Assembly (NCBI RefSeq): GCF_001887595.1
Contig: NZ_CP017480.1
Location: 1,550,001 to 1,614,000, forward strand
DNA length: 64,000 nt
Source: Luteibacter rhizovicinus DSM 16549
GTDB taxonomy: Bacteria; Pseudomonadota; Gammaproteobacteria; Xanthomonadales; Rhodanobacteraceae
Reading direction: 5' to 3'
Part shown: piece by piece, positions 17,801-25,294 of the stretch
Layout: each line of letters starts with the position of its first letter
How positions within the stretch are numbered: the first letter of the stretch is position 1
The notes under the pieces: model-generated
What the model saw: only the letters and a program-made list of their open reading frames with translations
What the model was told of the DNA's origin: nothing
Databases searched by the model: none
Made by a program: the position numbers and the translations under genes

Positions 17801-18842
17801 CGGAGGTGTTGTAGTTGTCCTTGGAGGTCTGCGTCTGCAACGTCTGCCAGGCGACGCGCACCGAGCCGTCGCCGAGACTGGCAAACACCCGACCGACTGC
17901 GGCGCGCGCGTTGAGGTTGCGCGACCGGTAGTAGCTGTACCAAATAGCGAAGTTCTGCTGGATGGCTGCCGATTCGTTGGCGACGAGGTGATAGGTACAC
18001 GTGGCGTCATTGGCCGGCTGCGTGCAGACGTAATAGAACCCGCCCGTGTCCTGGGTCGTTATCGTTGTTGTCGTGGTCACCGTGGTAACGATGCTGCTGC
18101 AACTGGTAATGGCAAGCACCGTCGTACACGTGCCAACGGACACGCTGACGCTCACGCTTCCATCAGGATTCGTGGTGGTAGTGGTGACGGTTTTCGTGCC
18201 GTTGACACCACCGAAGGGCGAGCAACTCACGAATAGGCCGCACGTACGGCTCGAACTTGACTGGGTGACGTTGGTCGCCGTGGTTGTCCCCCGCACGGAC
18301 GCGGGAATATCCATCTGCGAACAGCTACCTGAGGCGTACCACGTCGTGAGCTCATTGGCGTTGCGCGAACACACGTTTCCCGCTTGAATGTTGGCCAGGA
18401 ATCCCGCGTAGAACGACTTGCTGAGATCGACGACGATCGGGTCGAGGTATTTGCCGTTGACAGGCGACCAGCATTTCTTCGTCAGCGTGTTTGCACAGTA
18501 ACCATCTCGCCAGGCCGCCTTGAAGGTCGGCGTGCCCAGCGGTGCACCACTGGCATCCGGCGGCACCACATACGTCACGGTGGGGTCGAAATAGATCGGG
18601 TTGCCAAGGGCGGAGTAGTAATACTTGTTGCCGTAGTTGGCATCCATCGTGTCCGGGATCGACGTCGCATTCATCGATCCCGAGTCATCGAAGGTCACCA
18701 CGATGTTCGGCGCCACCTTCGAGGTGACGCCGGGTGGCGTCTTGCTCACGGTAACCGTACCCGCCGTGGCCGGAAGCGCGAGCAGCAGCCACGCGAGCAG
18801 AACCAGAAGGAGGGCGGCCCACGAGATGGAGGATTTCTTCAT
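14874..18842 (-). CDS. pilY1: PilY1, type IV pilus tip adhesin/assembly factor
   Basis: 1322 aa from ATG 18842 with a Sec signal (MKKSSISWAALLLVLLAWLL). Near the N-terminus a von Willebrand A-like MIDAS motif is visible (VVTFDDSGSMN). The centre is low in complexity and Ser/Thr-rich. The C-terminal ~550 residues form the PilY1 beta-propeller, with repeated VYVGANDGMLHAFDA-type blades and a calcium-binding loop DYDGDQVADVAF that matches the site controlling pilus retraction in P. aeruginosa PilY1. Secreted and carried at the pilus tip with the minor pilins. The in-frame ATG at 18869 would add 9 residues before the signal and is less likely. Confidence 0.93.
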   Translation of the reverse strand: MKKSSISWAALLLVLLAWLLLALPATAGTVTVSKTPPGVTSKVAPNIVVTFDDSGSMNATSIPDTMDANYGNKYYYSALGNPIYFDPTVTYVVPPDASGAPLGTPTFKAAWRDGYCANTLTKKCWSPVNGKYLDPIVVDLSKSFYAGFLANIQAGNVCSRNANELTTWYASGSCSQMDIPASVRGTTTATNVTQSSSSRTCGLFVSCSPFGGVNGTKTVTTTTTNPDGSVSVSVSVGTCTTVLAITSCSSIVTTVTTTTTITTQDTGGFYYVCTQPANDATCTYHLVANESAAIQQNFAIWYSYYRSRNLNARAAVGRVFASLGDGSVRVAWQTLQTQTSKDNYNTSATGYTGQRYSPLIASSAILELANAASCTPTSTSDTCWRSQFMNWVYGVPASGGTPTRKATQTAGEFYKRDLTFGNAQDPYWNGSTSTPGELTCRKNFNMLVTDGYWNSDSLDSVTPNDSSTLTLPDGTSYKTSGTASKIFWNQSGTTNPSLADIAFFYWATDLRTNMVNNVPAYYPDLTTGITGTATTVSSTAPGTNSEVYFNPANDPATWQHMSQYMVTMGISGSLAFPTDYTALRKGTKAWPTPVVAGGATNIDDTWHAALNSRGGYFSAADPTSLVNSLSTILSSVIASSSTSLTLSLSTNVLTANAVAYYAGYNTTDWSGSLTARAIGLNGIVGDTLWAAETLLTARLASDPRFIATSTGPGAGTGITFAYTTLSSAEKAALDSSDGTGSTATTDGLGAKRVDWLSGVRTLEGTTFRTRTSLLGAIFGSQPAYVGAPNSGYGDSFSAGSPEAKAVAADPTLSYTAFLTKWATRPPVVYVGANDGMLHAFDARLKTVTGANPGRELWSYVPASVYPNLSAQTRLTNFSFTPTVDGSPITGDVFFNSASSLNNSTKGWHTLLVGSLRLGGRGVFGIDITDPSAATLNTSTAVASKVLWEFNSDSVSTVGTPANLGYTFGTPVITRVAYNNSDSPATVGRWVVLVPGGYFPDGSTAPAASNTYSSLFVLDAQTGALLKEIRTPTGSGSVASHGLTTPSVGDYDGDQVADVAFAGDLDGNLWRIDLSAATLAATAQSQGVSLLFKPATANAQSITTSPRLLADPTSTYFMVIFGTGRYLSTADSADITVEALYGVRDPGAAVTTPITVAGGNLVKQTMVLDAKSGAIGVTNNTVPATRSGWYLLLDTAAGERVVVTPALDSSNNTVTFSTLIPTATDPCTTSSSGSIIALDGTTGGAAFGVSIGSAVSFGNGYTLAGAHVLGAASSGSLYTAASLSGGTSYLPGQIPASGAGGTPVNESIPTARRRSWRILNGEN

Positions 18843-18853
18843 GGGGGTCGCCT

Positions 18854-19438
18854 TCAGGTCAGCGTACATACGAGCTGGTTCGGCGTAACGAATGTCGACT
18901 CCGCGACGCGAATGGTGTTCGGACTGCCGCCGGTCGCACGTGCGGTGATGCGGTACAGGTAGAACCTCGTCGTTCCGCTACTCCCTGATCCCGCCTCGAC
19001 CGCCGGGCTGCCGCCATTGGCGGGTGAGCGGTCCTGGCCGAGGTACTCGACCGTGTACCAGGGGTTGTGGGCCATGACCGCGGTCGAGAGTGCCGCGTCG
19101 GCGGAGGCCGCGCTGTAGTCGATCGCGACGCCGGCGCCCTTGTATTCGGTCGCGCCCGTGGTGAGCCATACCGACGATCGCCGGAACGCCGTGACCTTGG
19201 CACTGACCGTCGGGGGATTGCTCGAGTTGTAGCAGGCAACGCTGTTTCCGTTGAAGATATTCCACTCCACGCCGCGCAAGGCGTTCTCGGCCGACCACTC
19301 CGCCTGCTGCGCGTTGCGCATCGCTCCGGCCATACGTTCCTGCAACAGCGACCGACTCGTCGTGCTGAGCGCGAGGATAGTCAGCAGCAGCAGGAAAATG
19401 AGTGCCAGGATGAGCACCGCGCCGCGTTGCGCGTTCAT
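18854..19438 (-). CDS. pilX: Type IV pilus minor pilin PilX
   Basis: 194 aa. N-terminus MNAQRGAVLILALIFLLLL, then TTSRSLLQERMAGAMRN, the standard PilX pattern with a long hydrophobic helix and the ERMAG block. The prepilin site is the short RG|AVL form seen in PilX proteins, which lack the typical mature Glu5. It overlaps pilW by 4 bp and is followed by pilY1 after 11 bp. Works with PilV, PilW, PilE and PilY1 in the priming complex at the pilus tip. Confidence 0.88.
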   Translation of the reverse strand: MNAQRGAVLILALIFLLLLTILALSTTSRSLLQERMAGAMRNAQQAEWSAENALRGVEWNIFNGNSVACYNSSNPPTVSAKVTAFRRSSVWLTTGATEYKGAGVAIDYSAASADAALSTAVMAHNPWYTVEYLGQDRSPANGGSPAVEAGSGSSGTTRFYLYRITARATGGSPNTIRVAESTFVTPNQLVCTLT

Positions 19439-20733
19439 GGGTTGTAGTTCCGCAGGGACACCACCGCCGTGAATTCACGACGCAGCATGTGATTGTCGAT
19501 GCCTTGCTGGCTTGGCATGACCGTGCGTTTGCTGTCGTCGGGCGCGGACATGCCGGCGACGCCGGTATCGCCGTAGTACTGGTATTGCATTTCGGGCGCT
19601 GTCAACGAATACAGCGGCACCTGGCCATCCATGAGGATATGCACTTCGATGTTCTGCACCGAACGCCAGAGGCATCCCGGATCGCTACCCGCGACGACGA
19701 CAGTGGATGAAGGGCAGGTTGTCGCGCTGTCGATGTCCGCGGCGGTGCGGTAACTGGTGTTCCCGGTGGCATCCATGACGCCATAGAGGAAGTCGAGGCG
19801 CTCGATGCCACGGACGACCTCGCCGCTGACGCCGTTGACCCGACGCATCAGCGCGCCGGTCTTGTGCCCGTTGTTGTCGTCGACCACTTGCAGGAAGTAC
19901 GACACGGTCTGGAAATCGCGATTGAAGTCGAAGAGTTTTGGGCTCACTCCGGATGGCCTGGCGACCTGGCTGTAGTTCGAGCCAGGCGTAAAAGTATTGC
20001 CGGACGCCGTGGCTGCAAACACCTGCGCCGCATTGCAGTCGGCGAGCATCAGCAGGTCACCCTTGGTGAAGTTCAACAGCGGCGGTTCGCCGGCCTGGGG
20101 CACGACCGTGATGCTTGCCACGTTGTTGCCGCTCAGGGCGATCGTGCTGTTGACGCCGTCGAGCACCCAGCCGCGCGCGCCGTCGAGGTAGCGCAGCGTG
20201 ACCACGCCACTGCCCGGCATCCGGTTGCCGATGGCGGTTCCTTGCGCGGGAATGCCGGCGCCCGAGGCGGTCGACGGATCGACCGGTGTGCATTTCGTCA
20301 CCGTGCAGTCGTAGCCGCGCAGCGAGACGAACGAGGGCATGGTGAAGGCCGCGACGGGCGACGCCGGATACGTATTGGTTCCGCTGGTGGCACCCCAGAG
20401 GGTCGTATTGTCGTTGAGCGCGCCCTGGAAGATGGCACCGGAGACCAGGACCTGCGGTGCACGCAGGTAGCGATCCAGTGAGAGGACACCGTTGGAGAGG
20501 CTGGCCGACTGACCACCCATGTTCGAGCAGTATTGCGCGTTGCCCATGCGCAGGTCGGTCGTCAGCGCCGTGATGGCGAAGCGACCCTCTTCCTGCAGCT
20601 TCGCCAATTGGGTCTGCACGAGACTGCTGTTCGAGGTGGCGAGGAACACAGTGACGATGCCACCGGCGACAAGCAGCCCAAGCACCATGGCGACCATCAG
20701 CTCGACCAGGGAGAAGCCTTGCCGGCTCTTCAT
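19435..20733 (-). CDS. pilW: Type IV pilus minor pilin PilW
   Basis: 432 aa from ATG 20733. Prepilin site SRQG|FSLVELMVAMVLG with mature Glu5, followed by the PilW pattern LQEEGRFAITALTTDLRMGN. The large C-terminal domain includes Cys residues (YDCTVTKCTP; GCLWRSVQNIEVH). The upstream in-frame ATG at 20748 lacks a reason to be preferred, since 20733 gives an ATGA overlap with pilV. Length is at the long end of the family. Confidence 0.88.
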   Translation of the reverse strand: MKSRQGFSLVELMVAMVLGLLVAGGIVTVFLATSNSSLVQTQLAKLQEEGRFAITALTTDLRMGNAQYCSNMGGQSASLSNGVLSLDRYLRAPQVLVSGAIFQGALNDNTTLWGATSGTNTYPASPVAAFTMPSFVSLRGYDCTVTKCTPVDPSTASGAGIPAQGTAIGNRMPGSGVVTLRYLDGARGWVLDGVNSTIALSGNNVASITVVPQAGEPPLLNFTKGDLLMLADCNAAQVFAATASGNTFTPGSNYSQVARPSGVSPKLFDFNRDFQTVSYFLQVVDDNNGHKTGALMRRVNGVSGEVVRGIERLDFLYGVMDATGNTSYRTAADIDSATTCPSSTVVVAGSDPGCLWRSVQNIEVHILMDGQVPLYSLTAPEMQYQYYGDTGVAGMSAPDDSKRTVMPSQQGIDNHMLRREFTAVVSLRNYNP

Positions 20734-21248
20734 GGCTGGAAGTTCCATACGTAGGTGCGCGTAGTGACGTCCTGGTGGCCACTATCGCCCGCACTTCGCT
20801 CACTCCAGTTGATGCGCATGACGCAGTTGCCGGCATAGGGAGCGCGCACCAGCAGCTGGGCCGCGTTCGGCGTGACGCCGTTGGTGCAGGCGATGGATGC
20901 CGTGGGATTGGGCAGGAAGGTCTTGAGCTGGCTACTCCACAGGTACTGGTCGCGCAGTGCGAGCTTGGCGGGAGTACAGGCGCTCGCCGTCGTACAGGCC
21001 TGGGTGCCGGTGAGCGGGTAGCCCGTGGCGTTGTAAGCGCCCGACCAGACAGCCAGGGGATTGGCGCGCATGCGATCGGCCATGCTCATCGCCAGAAACT
21101 CGACCTGGGTGCGCTGGTACCCGGACTGGTTCGAACGCAGCGACGTGATCAACAAGCCAGACAGTCCGATGAGGCCGACACTGAAAATCAGCACAGCCAT
21201 CAGGACCTCGATCAGGGACAGGCCTCTGACATGTCTCGCCGAAGCCAT
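20730..21248 (-). CDS. pilV: Type IV pilus minor pilin PilV
   Basis: 172 aa, first gene of the operon. Prepilin site RHVRG|LSLIEVLMAVLIFS with mature Glu5 and the downstream PilV block GLLITSLRSNQSGYQRTQ and MADRMRANP. C-terminal Cys residues (ACTTASACTP; SIACTNG; GNCVMRINW) fit disulphide-bonded minor pilins. It overlaps pilW by 4 bp. The promoter must lie in the 316-bp gap to the divergent hydrolase gene. Confidence 0.9.
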   Translation of the reverse strand: MASARHVRGLSLIEVLMAVLIFSVGLIGLSGLLITSLRSNQSGYQRTQVEFLAMSMADRMRANPLAVWSGAYNATGYPLTGTQACTTASACTPAKLALRDQYLWSSQLKTFLPNPTASIACTNGVTPNAAQLLVRAPYAGNCVMRINWSERSAGDSGHQDVTTRTYVWNFQP

Positions 21249-21564
21249 AGGATCCCTTCAGTGCGTGAGCGCGCTTCAGGTATAGGCCAGCGACTTCGAG
21301 GGGGGTACGTCGATTCGGTGGGGGCTAGGTGTTTTCGGCAACTTGTCGCGAATTTCTCAACGTTTTCATGCGCCTTTCTTTCAATATTCACAAATGTGTA
21401 CACATATATGATCCTCTGGCGGATAGATAGCGTGATATTTCACCGCGCACTATTGAAATGAAAATTCGCCTCGCCCGGTTTACTGGGAGCAGGCGTCACC
21501 GGTCCGGCCCGTCAGGCAGGACGGCACGTTCTCATCCCCCTCAGCATGCACAAGGAGCTCCTCC
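21249..21564. other. Divergent promoter region of the pil operon and the hydrolase gene, with a 12-bp palindrome
   Basis: 316 bp without a gene. The centre (about 21355-21445) is AT-rich compared with its surroundings. It holds the perfect palindrome ATGTGTACACAT at 21394-21405, placed to serve either direction. No clear sigma-70 or sigma-54 promoter could be fixed by eye. Confidence 0.5.
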
Positions 21565-22338
21565 ATGTTCCGTTCCCTTATCCGTACCGCCCTGTTCGCC
21601 GCCATCGCCGTCAGCCCGGCCGCTTTCGCCGCCGAAAAACCCACCATCGTCCTGGTCCATGGCGCCTTCGCCGATTCGTCCAGTTGGAACGGCGTGATCG
21701 GTCAGCTCCATAAGGACGGCTACACCGTCGTCGCGGCGCCCAACGAATTGCGTAGCGTGAAGACGGATGCCGCCGAGGTGGCCAATCTGGTCGGCAGCAT
21801 CAAGACGCCGGTCGTCCTCGTCGGTCACTCCTATGGCGGTTCGGTGATCAGTGAAGCCGCCGAGGGCCATGACAACGTCAAGGCCCTCGTTTACGTCTCG
21901 GCGTTCTCGCCGGAGGCCGGCGAAACCGCGGCGGGCTTGTCCGGCAAATTCCCGGGCAGCACGCTGGGCCCGACGCTCGCGCCGCCCGTGCCGTTGTCGA
22001 CGGGTGGTAACGATCTCTACATCCAGCAGGACAAGTTCCCCGCGCAGTTCGCTGCCGACGTACCCGCCAAGGACGCCGCACTGATGGCCGCCGGCCAGCG
22101 CCCGATCACCGACATCGCGCTGAACGAAGCGGAGACCACGCCGGCCTGGACGCATGTGCCGTCGTGGCACATCTACGGCGACGCCGACAAGAACATCCCG
22201 CCGAAGGCGATGGCCTGGATGGCCGACCGCGCGAAGTCGAAGAAGACCGTCGTGGTGAAGGGCGCGTCGCACGTCGTGATGGTGTCGCACCCGGCGGAAG
22301 TCGCGAAGCTGATCGAAGCCGCCGCCAAGGGCGAGTAA
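21565..22338 (+). CDS. Exported alpha/beta hydrolase
   Basis: 257 aa with a Sec signal peptide (cleavage after AAFAA, about residue 23). Alpha/beta-hydrolase fold: oxyanion segment LVHGAFADSSSWN, nucleophile elbow GHSYGG (Ser89), acid Asp206 or Asp208 in IYGDADKNIP, and His236 in KGASHVVMVSHP. The short cap and the sequence pattern match the family related to salicylate esterase/hydroxynitrile lyase-like plant enzymes, common in proteobacteria with unknown substrates. Probably periplasmic. A Shine-Dalgarno AAGGAG precedes the ATG. Single gene, convergent with mgtC. Confidence 0.88.
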   Translation: MFRSLIRTALFAAIAVSPAAFAAEKPTIVLVHGAFADSSSWNGVIGQLHKDGYTVVAAPNELRSVKTDAAEVANLVGSIKTPVVLVGHSYGGSVISEAAEGHDNVKALVYVSAFSPEAGETAAGLSGKFPGSTLGPTLAPPVPLSTGGNDLYIQQDKFPAQFAADVPAKDAALMAAGQRPITDIALNEAETTPAWTHVPSWHIYGDADKNIPPKAMAWMADRAKSKKTVVVKGASHVVMVSHPAEVAKLIEAAAKGE

Positions 22339-22347
22339 CCGACGACC

Positions 22348-23052
22348 TCAGTGACGACGCGCCTTGTCATCGGGCGCGTCGTAGCTGACGCTCTTGAAAC
22401 CCTCGAGATCGCGCAGCGTATCGGCAAGGACGGCGAGCTGGTCCTTGCGGACAGGCCGCGTAAACAACACGGTGACGACGTCGTCGCCATCCGGTTCCCG
22501 CCGAAGAATCGTCTTCGCAAAAGGAAGATGATGTTCAGCGAGCGCCGCCTCGAACACGCTCAACGCACTCGAACCCGTGAGGCGCGCCGTGAGGCGAGGA
22601 CGACGCTTGGGCTTGCCCGTGAGCCGCCGTTCGAGCGGCTTGAGCAGGGCAAGGATCACCCAGATGATGCCGGTCGCCATGACAGCACCGACGTACATGC
22701 CACTACCCGCTGCGAGTCCTACGGAGGCCACGGCCCATAGACTGGCCGCCGTTGTGAGCCCGCGGACGATCTGGTCGCGCTCGACGAACAGGATGGTGCC
22801 CGCACCGAGGAATCCGACGCCGGTCACCACCTGCGCGGCGATGCGCGAGGGATCGAGGACGACGTGCGGATTATTCAGCACATCGTTAAAGCCGAACGCC
22901 GAGACGATGATGGCAAGCGCTGCGCCGACGGCCACGAGCATGTGCGTGCGCAGGCCGGCCGTCCACTCCAGGCGACCACGATTGATGCCGATCACGCCAC
23001 TGAGTAGGGCAGCGGTGAGAAGCCGAAGGAGCAAGTCGAGAGGTCCAATCAC
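22348..23052 (-). CDS. mgtC: MgtC/SapB-family inner-membrane protein
   Basis: 234 aa from a GTG at 23052 (VIGPLDLLLRLLTAALLSG). The N-terminal ~150 residues hold four to five membrane helices and the MgtC signatures GLRTHMLVAVGAAL and QVVTGVGFLGAG, with TTAASLWAVASVGLAAGSG. The cytoplasmic C-terminal ~80 residues look like an ACT-type domain, as in MgtC. MgtC promotes survival in low magnesium and inside host cells by affecting ATP synthase. Here it has no neighbouring mgtB. It may be co-transcribed with the PepSY operon that ends 11 bp upstream. Confidence 0.85.
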   Translation of the reverse strand: MIGPLDLLLRLLTAALLSGVIGINRGRLEWTAGLRTHMLVAVGAALAIIVSAFGFNDVLNNPHVVLDPSRIAAQVVTGVGFLGAGTILFVERDQIVRGLTTAASLWAVASVGLAAGSGMYVGAVMATGIIWVILALLKPLERRLTGKPKRRPRLTARLTGSSALSVFEAALAEHHLPFAKTILRREPDGDDVVTVLFTRPVRKDQLAVLADTLRDLEGFKSVSYDAPDDKARRH

Positions 23053-23062
23053 CCGATCGACT

Positions 23063-23335
23063 CTAGCGACCCGGCGATAAAGATCTCGTGACCGTGAGTG
23101 CGAGAAGCACGATGCCAGCGCCGACGCTGGCGTAACCGAGGGCGAGCAACGCGCCAAATGCCGCACCTTCCCGCGTCATTTCCAGCGCAACCATGCCAAG
23201 CAGTGCCACCGTTCCGGCCAGCCGAAGCAGCCGCACGCGTGAATGCGACGGCTTCCCGCCGATCACCTCGACGTGATGACGATTCATCGCGCCGGCAAGG
23301 CAAGCGAACGCGACGATAGCGAGCAGCAGGCTCAT
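23063..23335 (-). CDS. Small membrane protein, DUF3325-like
   Basis: 90 aa with three predicted membrane helices (MSLLLAIVAFACLAGAMNRHH; LLRLAGTVALLGMVALEM; ALGYASVGAGIVLLAL). It matches the small protein that usually follows PepSY and DUF3649 proteins in iron-uptake operons. Its ATG at 23335 overlaps the PepSY gene stop (ATGA). Function unknown; the context points to siderophore-iron handling. Confidence 0.7.
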   Translation of the reverse strand: MSLLLAIVAFACLAGAMNRHHVEVIGGKPSHSRVRLLRLAGTVALLGMVALEMTREGAAFGALLALGYASVGAGIVLLALTVTRSLSPGR

Positions 23336-24864
23336 GCGTTCGCGTCTTCGGGTCGAGTCGTCGCCATGGTCTTGCGTGTCCTCTGCGTGGCGGGCATATG
23401 CCTTCCCACGCCCCAGGCGATGGCCAGACACGTCGTGCCCAGGGCCGCCATGACGAGGTCGATCCAGACGAAGTCCGTTCGCACGAAGGCCACGTCGCCC
23501 AGCGCGAGTGCGGCGAGCGACACGCCGGCCAGCGCGAACTGGATGATCCAGCCACGGCGCGGCGAGACGAAACACACGTGCAACAAGGCAAGGGCCCAGA
23601 CGATGAACATCGTATGGATCTCCCACGCCGCGCGTTCGGCCATCGCATGAGGAAGGAGTCGATTGGCCCAGAGGAAGGCAGACATTGCCAACGGCATACC
23701 GGCGACGAACGCGACGTTAAGCCGCTCGACAAGGCGAAAGCCAAAGTGCGGTCGTGCCGGATCGGGCAGCTGGGCGCGTCGCTTCACGGTCCACAAGACG
23801 AGCCCTGTCGCGACCATAGCCGTGCCGGCGACGCCGAGCAGGAAATAAAGCCAGCGCATTTCCAGCGAAGCGAATCGACCGGCATGCACGCCGATCATCC
23901 CGCCACGTGTGAGCACACCGGCGCTCTCCGGGCGAGACCCGGCGATGACGTCGCCGGTGGTTCCGTCCATCTGCACCGTTACCTGGTTGGAACTGACCCG
24001 GTCCGCCGCGGCGCGTTCAGCGACGATGCGTGCCGACGCATCGCCTGGGTGTGTGATCTTCAACGTCGCGACGTGGCCACCGTCCCAGAGCTTTCCCGCC
24101 GTGTCCAACGCGACACGCAGATCGATCAACGGCGTCGCGGTCCCCGTAGCGGCCGGCGTCGTGTAGGTGGGAATGATCTCCGCGAACAGCGCATTGCGAC
24201 TGCCGTTCGAACCGTTGGCACCCCACGGCATGTACAACGTCATGAGGGTGACGAGGCCGGTGTAGGTGATCATCAGGTGGAAGGGTAGCGCCAGCACGGC
24301 GAGCGCGTTGTGGCCATCCAGCCAGCTGCGCTGTCCCTTGCGCGGGCGAAAGGTGAAAAAGTCGGCGAAGATCTTCTTGTGCGTGATCACGCCGCTGACG
24401 ATGGCGATGAGCATCGCCATCGCGCAGAGGCCGGCGAGCCAGCGTCCCCAGAGGATCGGCATGTAGTGCATGTCGAAATGCAGGCGGTAAAAGAAGTCGC
24501 CACCTTCCGTGGCGCGGACGTCGGCCGGGTCGCCATGGGCGTCGAGGACGACCGGCGTTCGTACCGCGTTACGCGGCGTAGCCTTGTCGCGGAACGTTAC
24601 TGAAACCCCCGCGGCGCGCGCATCGGGTAGCGCGATGGTCCACTCCGCCGCAGCTGCCGCGTGTGCCTGCAGGTAACGTTGTGCGTTGGCGACATCCACC
24701 TCGGCCGACTGGTGGCTGCCGATCTCGGGCTGCGCCCATCGCGTGATCTCTTCGCGCCAGAAACTCACCGTACCGGCGAGAAACATCGCGTACAGCACCC
24801 AGCCGACGATGAGGCCCGACCACGTGTGCAAGGCGGCTTGTGCCTGGCGGAAACCCACGCTCAC
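23332..24864 (-). CDS. PepSY-domain inner-membrane protein (iron-uptake/reductase type)
   Basis: 510 aa from GTG 24864, which overlaps the preceding stop as GTGA. N-terminal helix (AALHTWSGLIVGWVLYAMFLAG), then a periplasmic PepSY region, and further helices with histidines (RLHFDMHYMPILWGRWLAGLCAM quoted in part; HKKIFADFF; WLDGHNALAVLALPFHLMI). Members of this PepSY-associated family sit beside TonB receptors and are thought to reduce or transfer ferric siderophores at the inner membrane. It is flanked by DUF3649 and DUF3325 proteins, the standard trio. No receptor gene lies next to it. Confidence 0.85.
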   Translation of the reverse strand: MSVGFRQAQAALHTWSGLIVGWVLYAMFLAGTVSFWREEITRWAQPEIGSHQSAEVDVANAQRYLQAHAAAAAEWTIALPDARAAGVSVTFRDKATPRNAVRTPVVLDAHGDPADVRATEGGDFFYRLHFDMHYMPILWGRWLAGLCAMAMLIAIVSGVITHKKIFADFFTFRPRKGQRSWLDGHNALAVLALPFHLMITYTGLVTLMTLYMPWGANGSNGSRNALFAEIIPTYTTPAATGTATPLIDLRVALDTAGKLWDGGHVATLKITHPGDASARIVAERAAADRVSSNQVTVQMDGTTGDVIAGSRPESAGVLTRGGMIGVHAGRFASLEMRWLYFLLGVAGTAMVATGLVLWTVKRRAQLPDPARPHFGFRLVERLNVAFVAGMPLAMSAFLWANRLLPHAMAERAAWEIHTMFIVWALALLHVCFVSPRRGWIIQFALAGVSLAALALGDVAFVRTDFVWIDLVMAALGTTCLAIAWGVGRHMPATQRTRKTMATTRPEDANA

Positions 24865-25148
24865 GTCAGCGCGATGCCGAGTGCGGCGATCGCGGAAAGA
24901 GCGGTCATGGCCAGCGCGGTGCGGCCGACGCGTTTTGCGCCGAAGACCCAGACGAAGCAGCCGGCATAGAGCAGGAACGAGAGCATCGTCGCCGTGAAAC
25001 CGGCACCGGGACGGTCGCCGGGAATCAGGCGACCGAGGAGAAAGGTCCACAGGGAAACCGTGACATAGCCGCCGACGATGGCGAGAGCGATGCGAGCGAT
25101 CGTGGCGCCATGGCCACGACGAGGTACGGGTGGGGAGGTGCCCCTCAT
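24861..25148 (-). CDS. Small membrane protein, DUF3649-like
   Basis: 95 aa from ATG 25148. Two to three membrane helices (ARIALAIVGGYVTVSLWTFLL; TMLSFLLYAGCFVWVFGA; ALAMTALSAIAALGI) and a GDRPGAGF loop, as in the DUF3649 partner of PepSY proteins. It is the first gene of the three-gene operon, with a Fur-box-like sequence 65 bp upstream of its start. Function unknown; linked by context to iron uptake. Confidence 0.75.
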   Translation of the reverse strand: MRGTSPPVPRRGHGATIARIALAIVGGYVTVSLWTFLLGRLIPGDRPGAGFTATMLSFLLYAGCFVWVFGAKRVGRTALAMTALSAIAALGIALT

Positions 25149-25212
25149 GACGATCCTGGAGACGGGGAACGGGGCGTCTCGTCGGAGATGAAGCAAGGCG
25201 GCCCGGCCGTTA

Positions 25213-25231
25213 AATGAGAATGAATCGCATC
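25213..25231. promoter_or_regulatory. Candidate Fur box
   Basis: AATGAGAATGAATCGCATC matches the Fur-type repeat AATGAGAAT-N-ATTCTCATT at 15 of 18 positions counted by eye. It is placed upstream of the DUF3649-PepSY-DUF3325 operon. Confidence 0.5.
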
Positions 25232-25263
25232 CTAGGGTTGGGCCGCTGGTTCGTCAAGGAAGA

Positions 25264-25289
25264 GCTTCGCCGATGAATCGGCTCCCACA
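25264..25289. repeat. REP-like palindromic repeat
   Basis: Contains TCGCCGATGAATCGGCTCCC followed by ACA; stem CCGAT/ATCGG. Same family as the copies at 31552-31671, 42723-42805 and 59769-59800. It lies just after the aldo/keto reductase stop. Confidence 0.75.
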
Positions 25290-25294
25290 CGTTC

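Noticed and set aside
21394..21405. CRP/Clp binding site
   Set aside because: The palindrome ATGTGTACACAT lacks the TGTGA-N6-TCACA pattern, so it is reported only as an unassigned palindrome.
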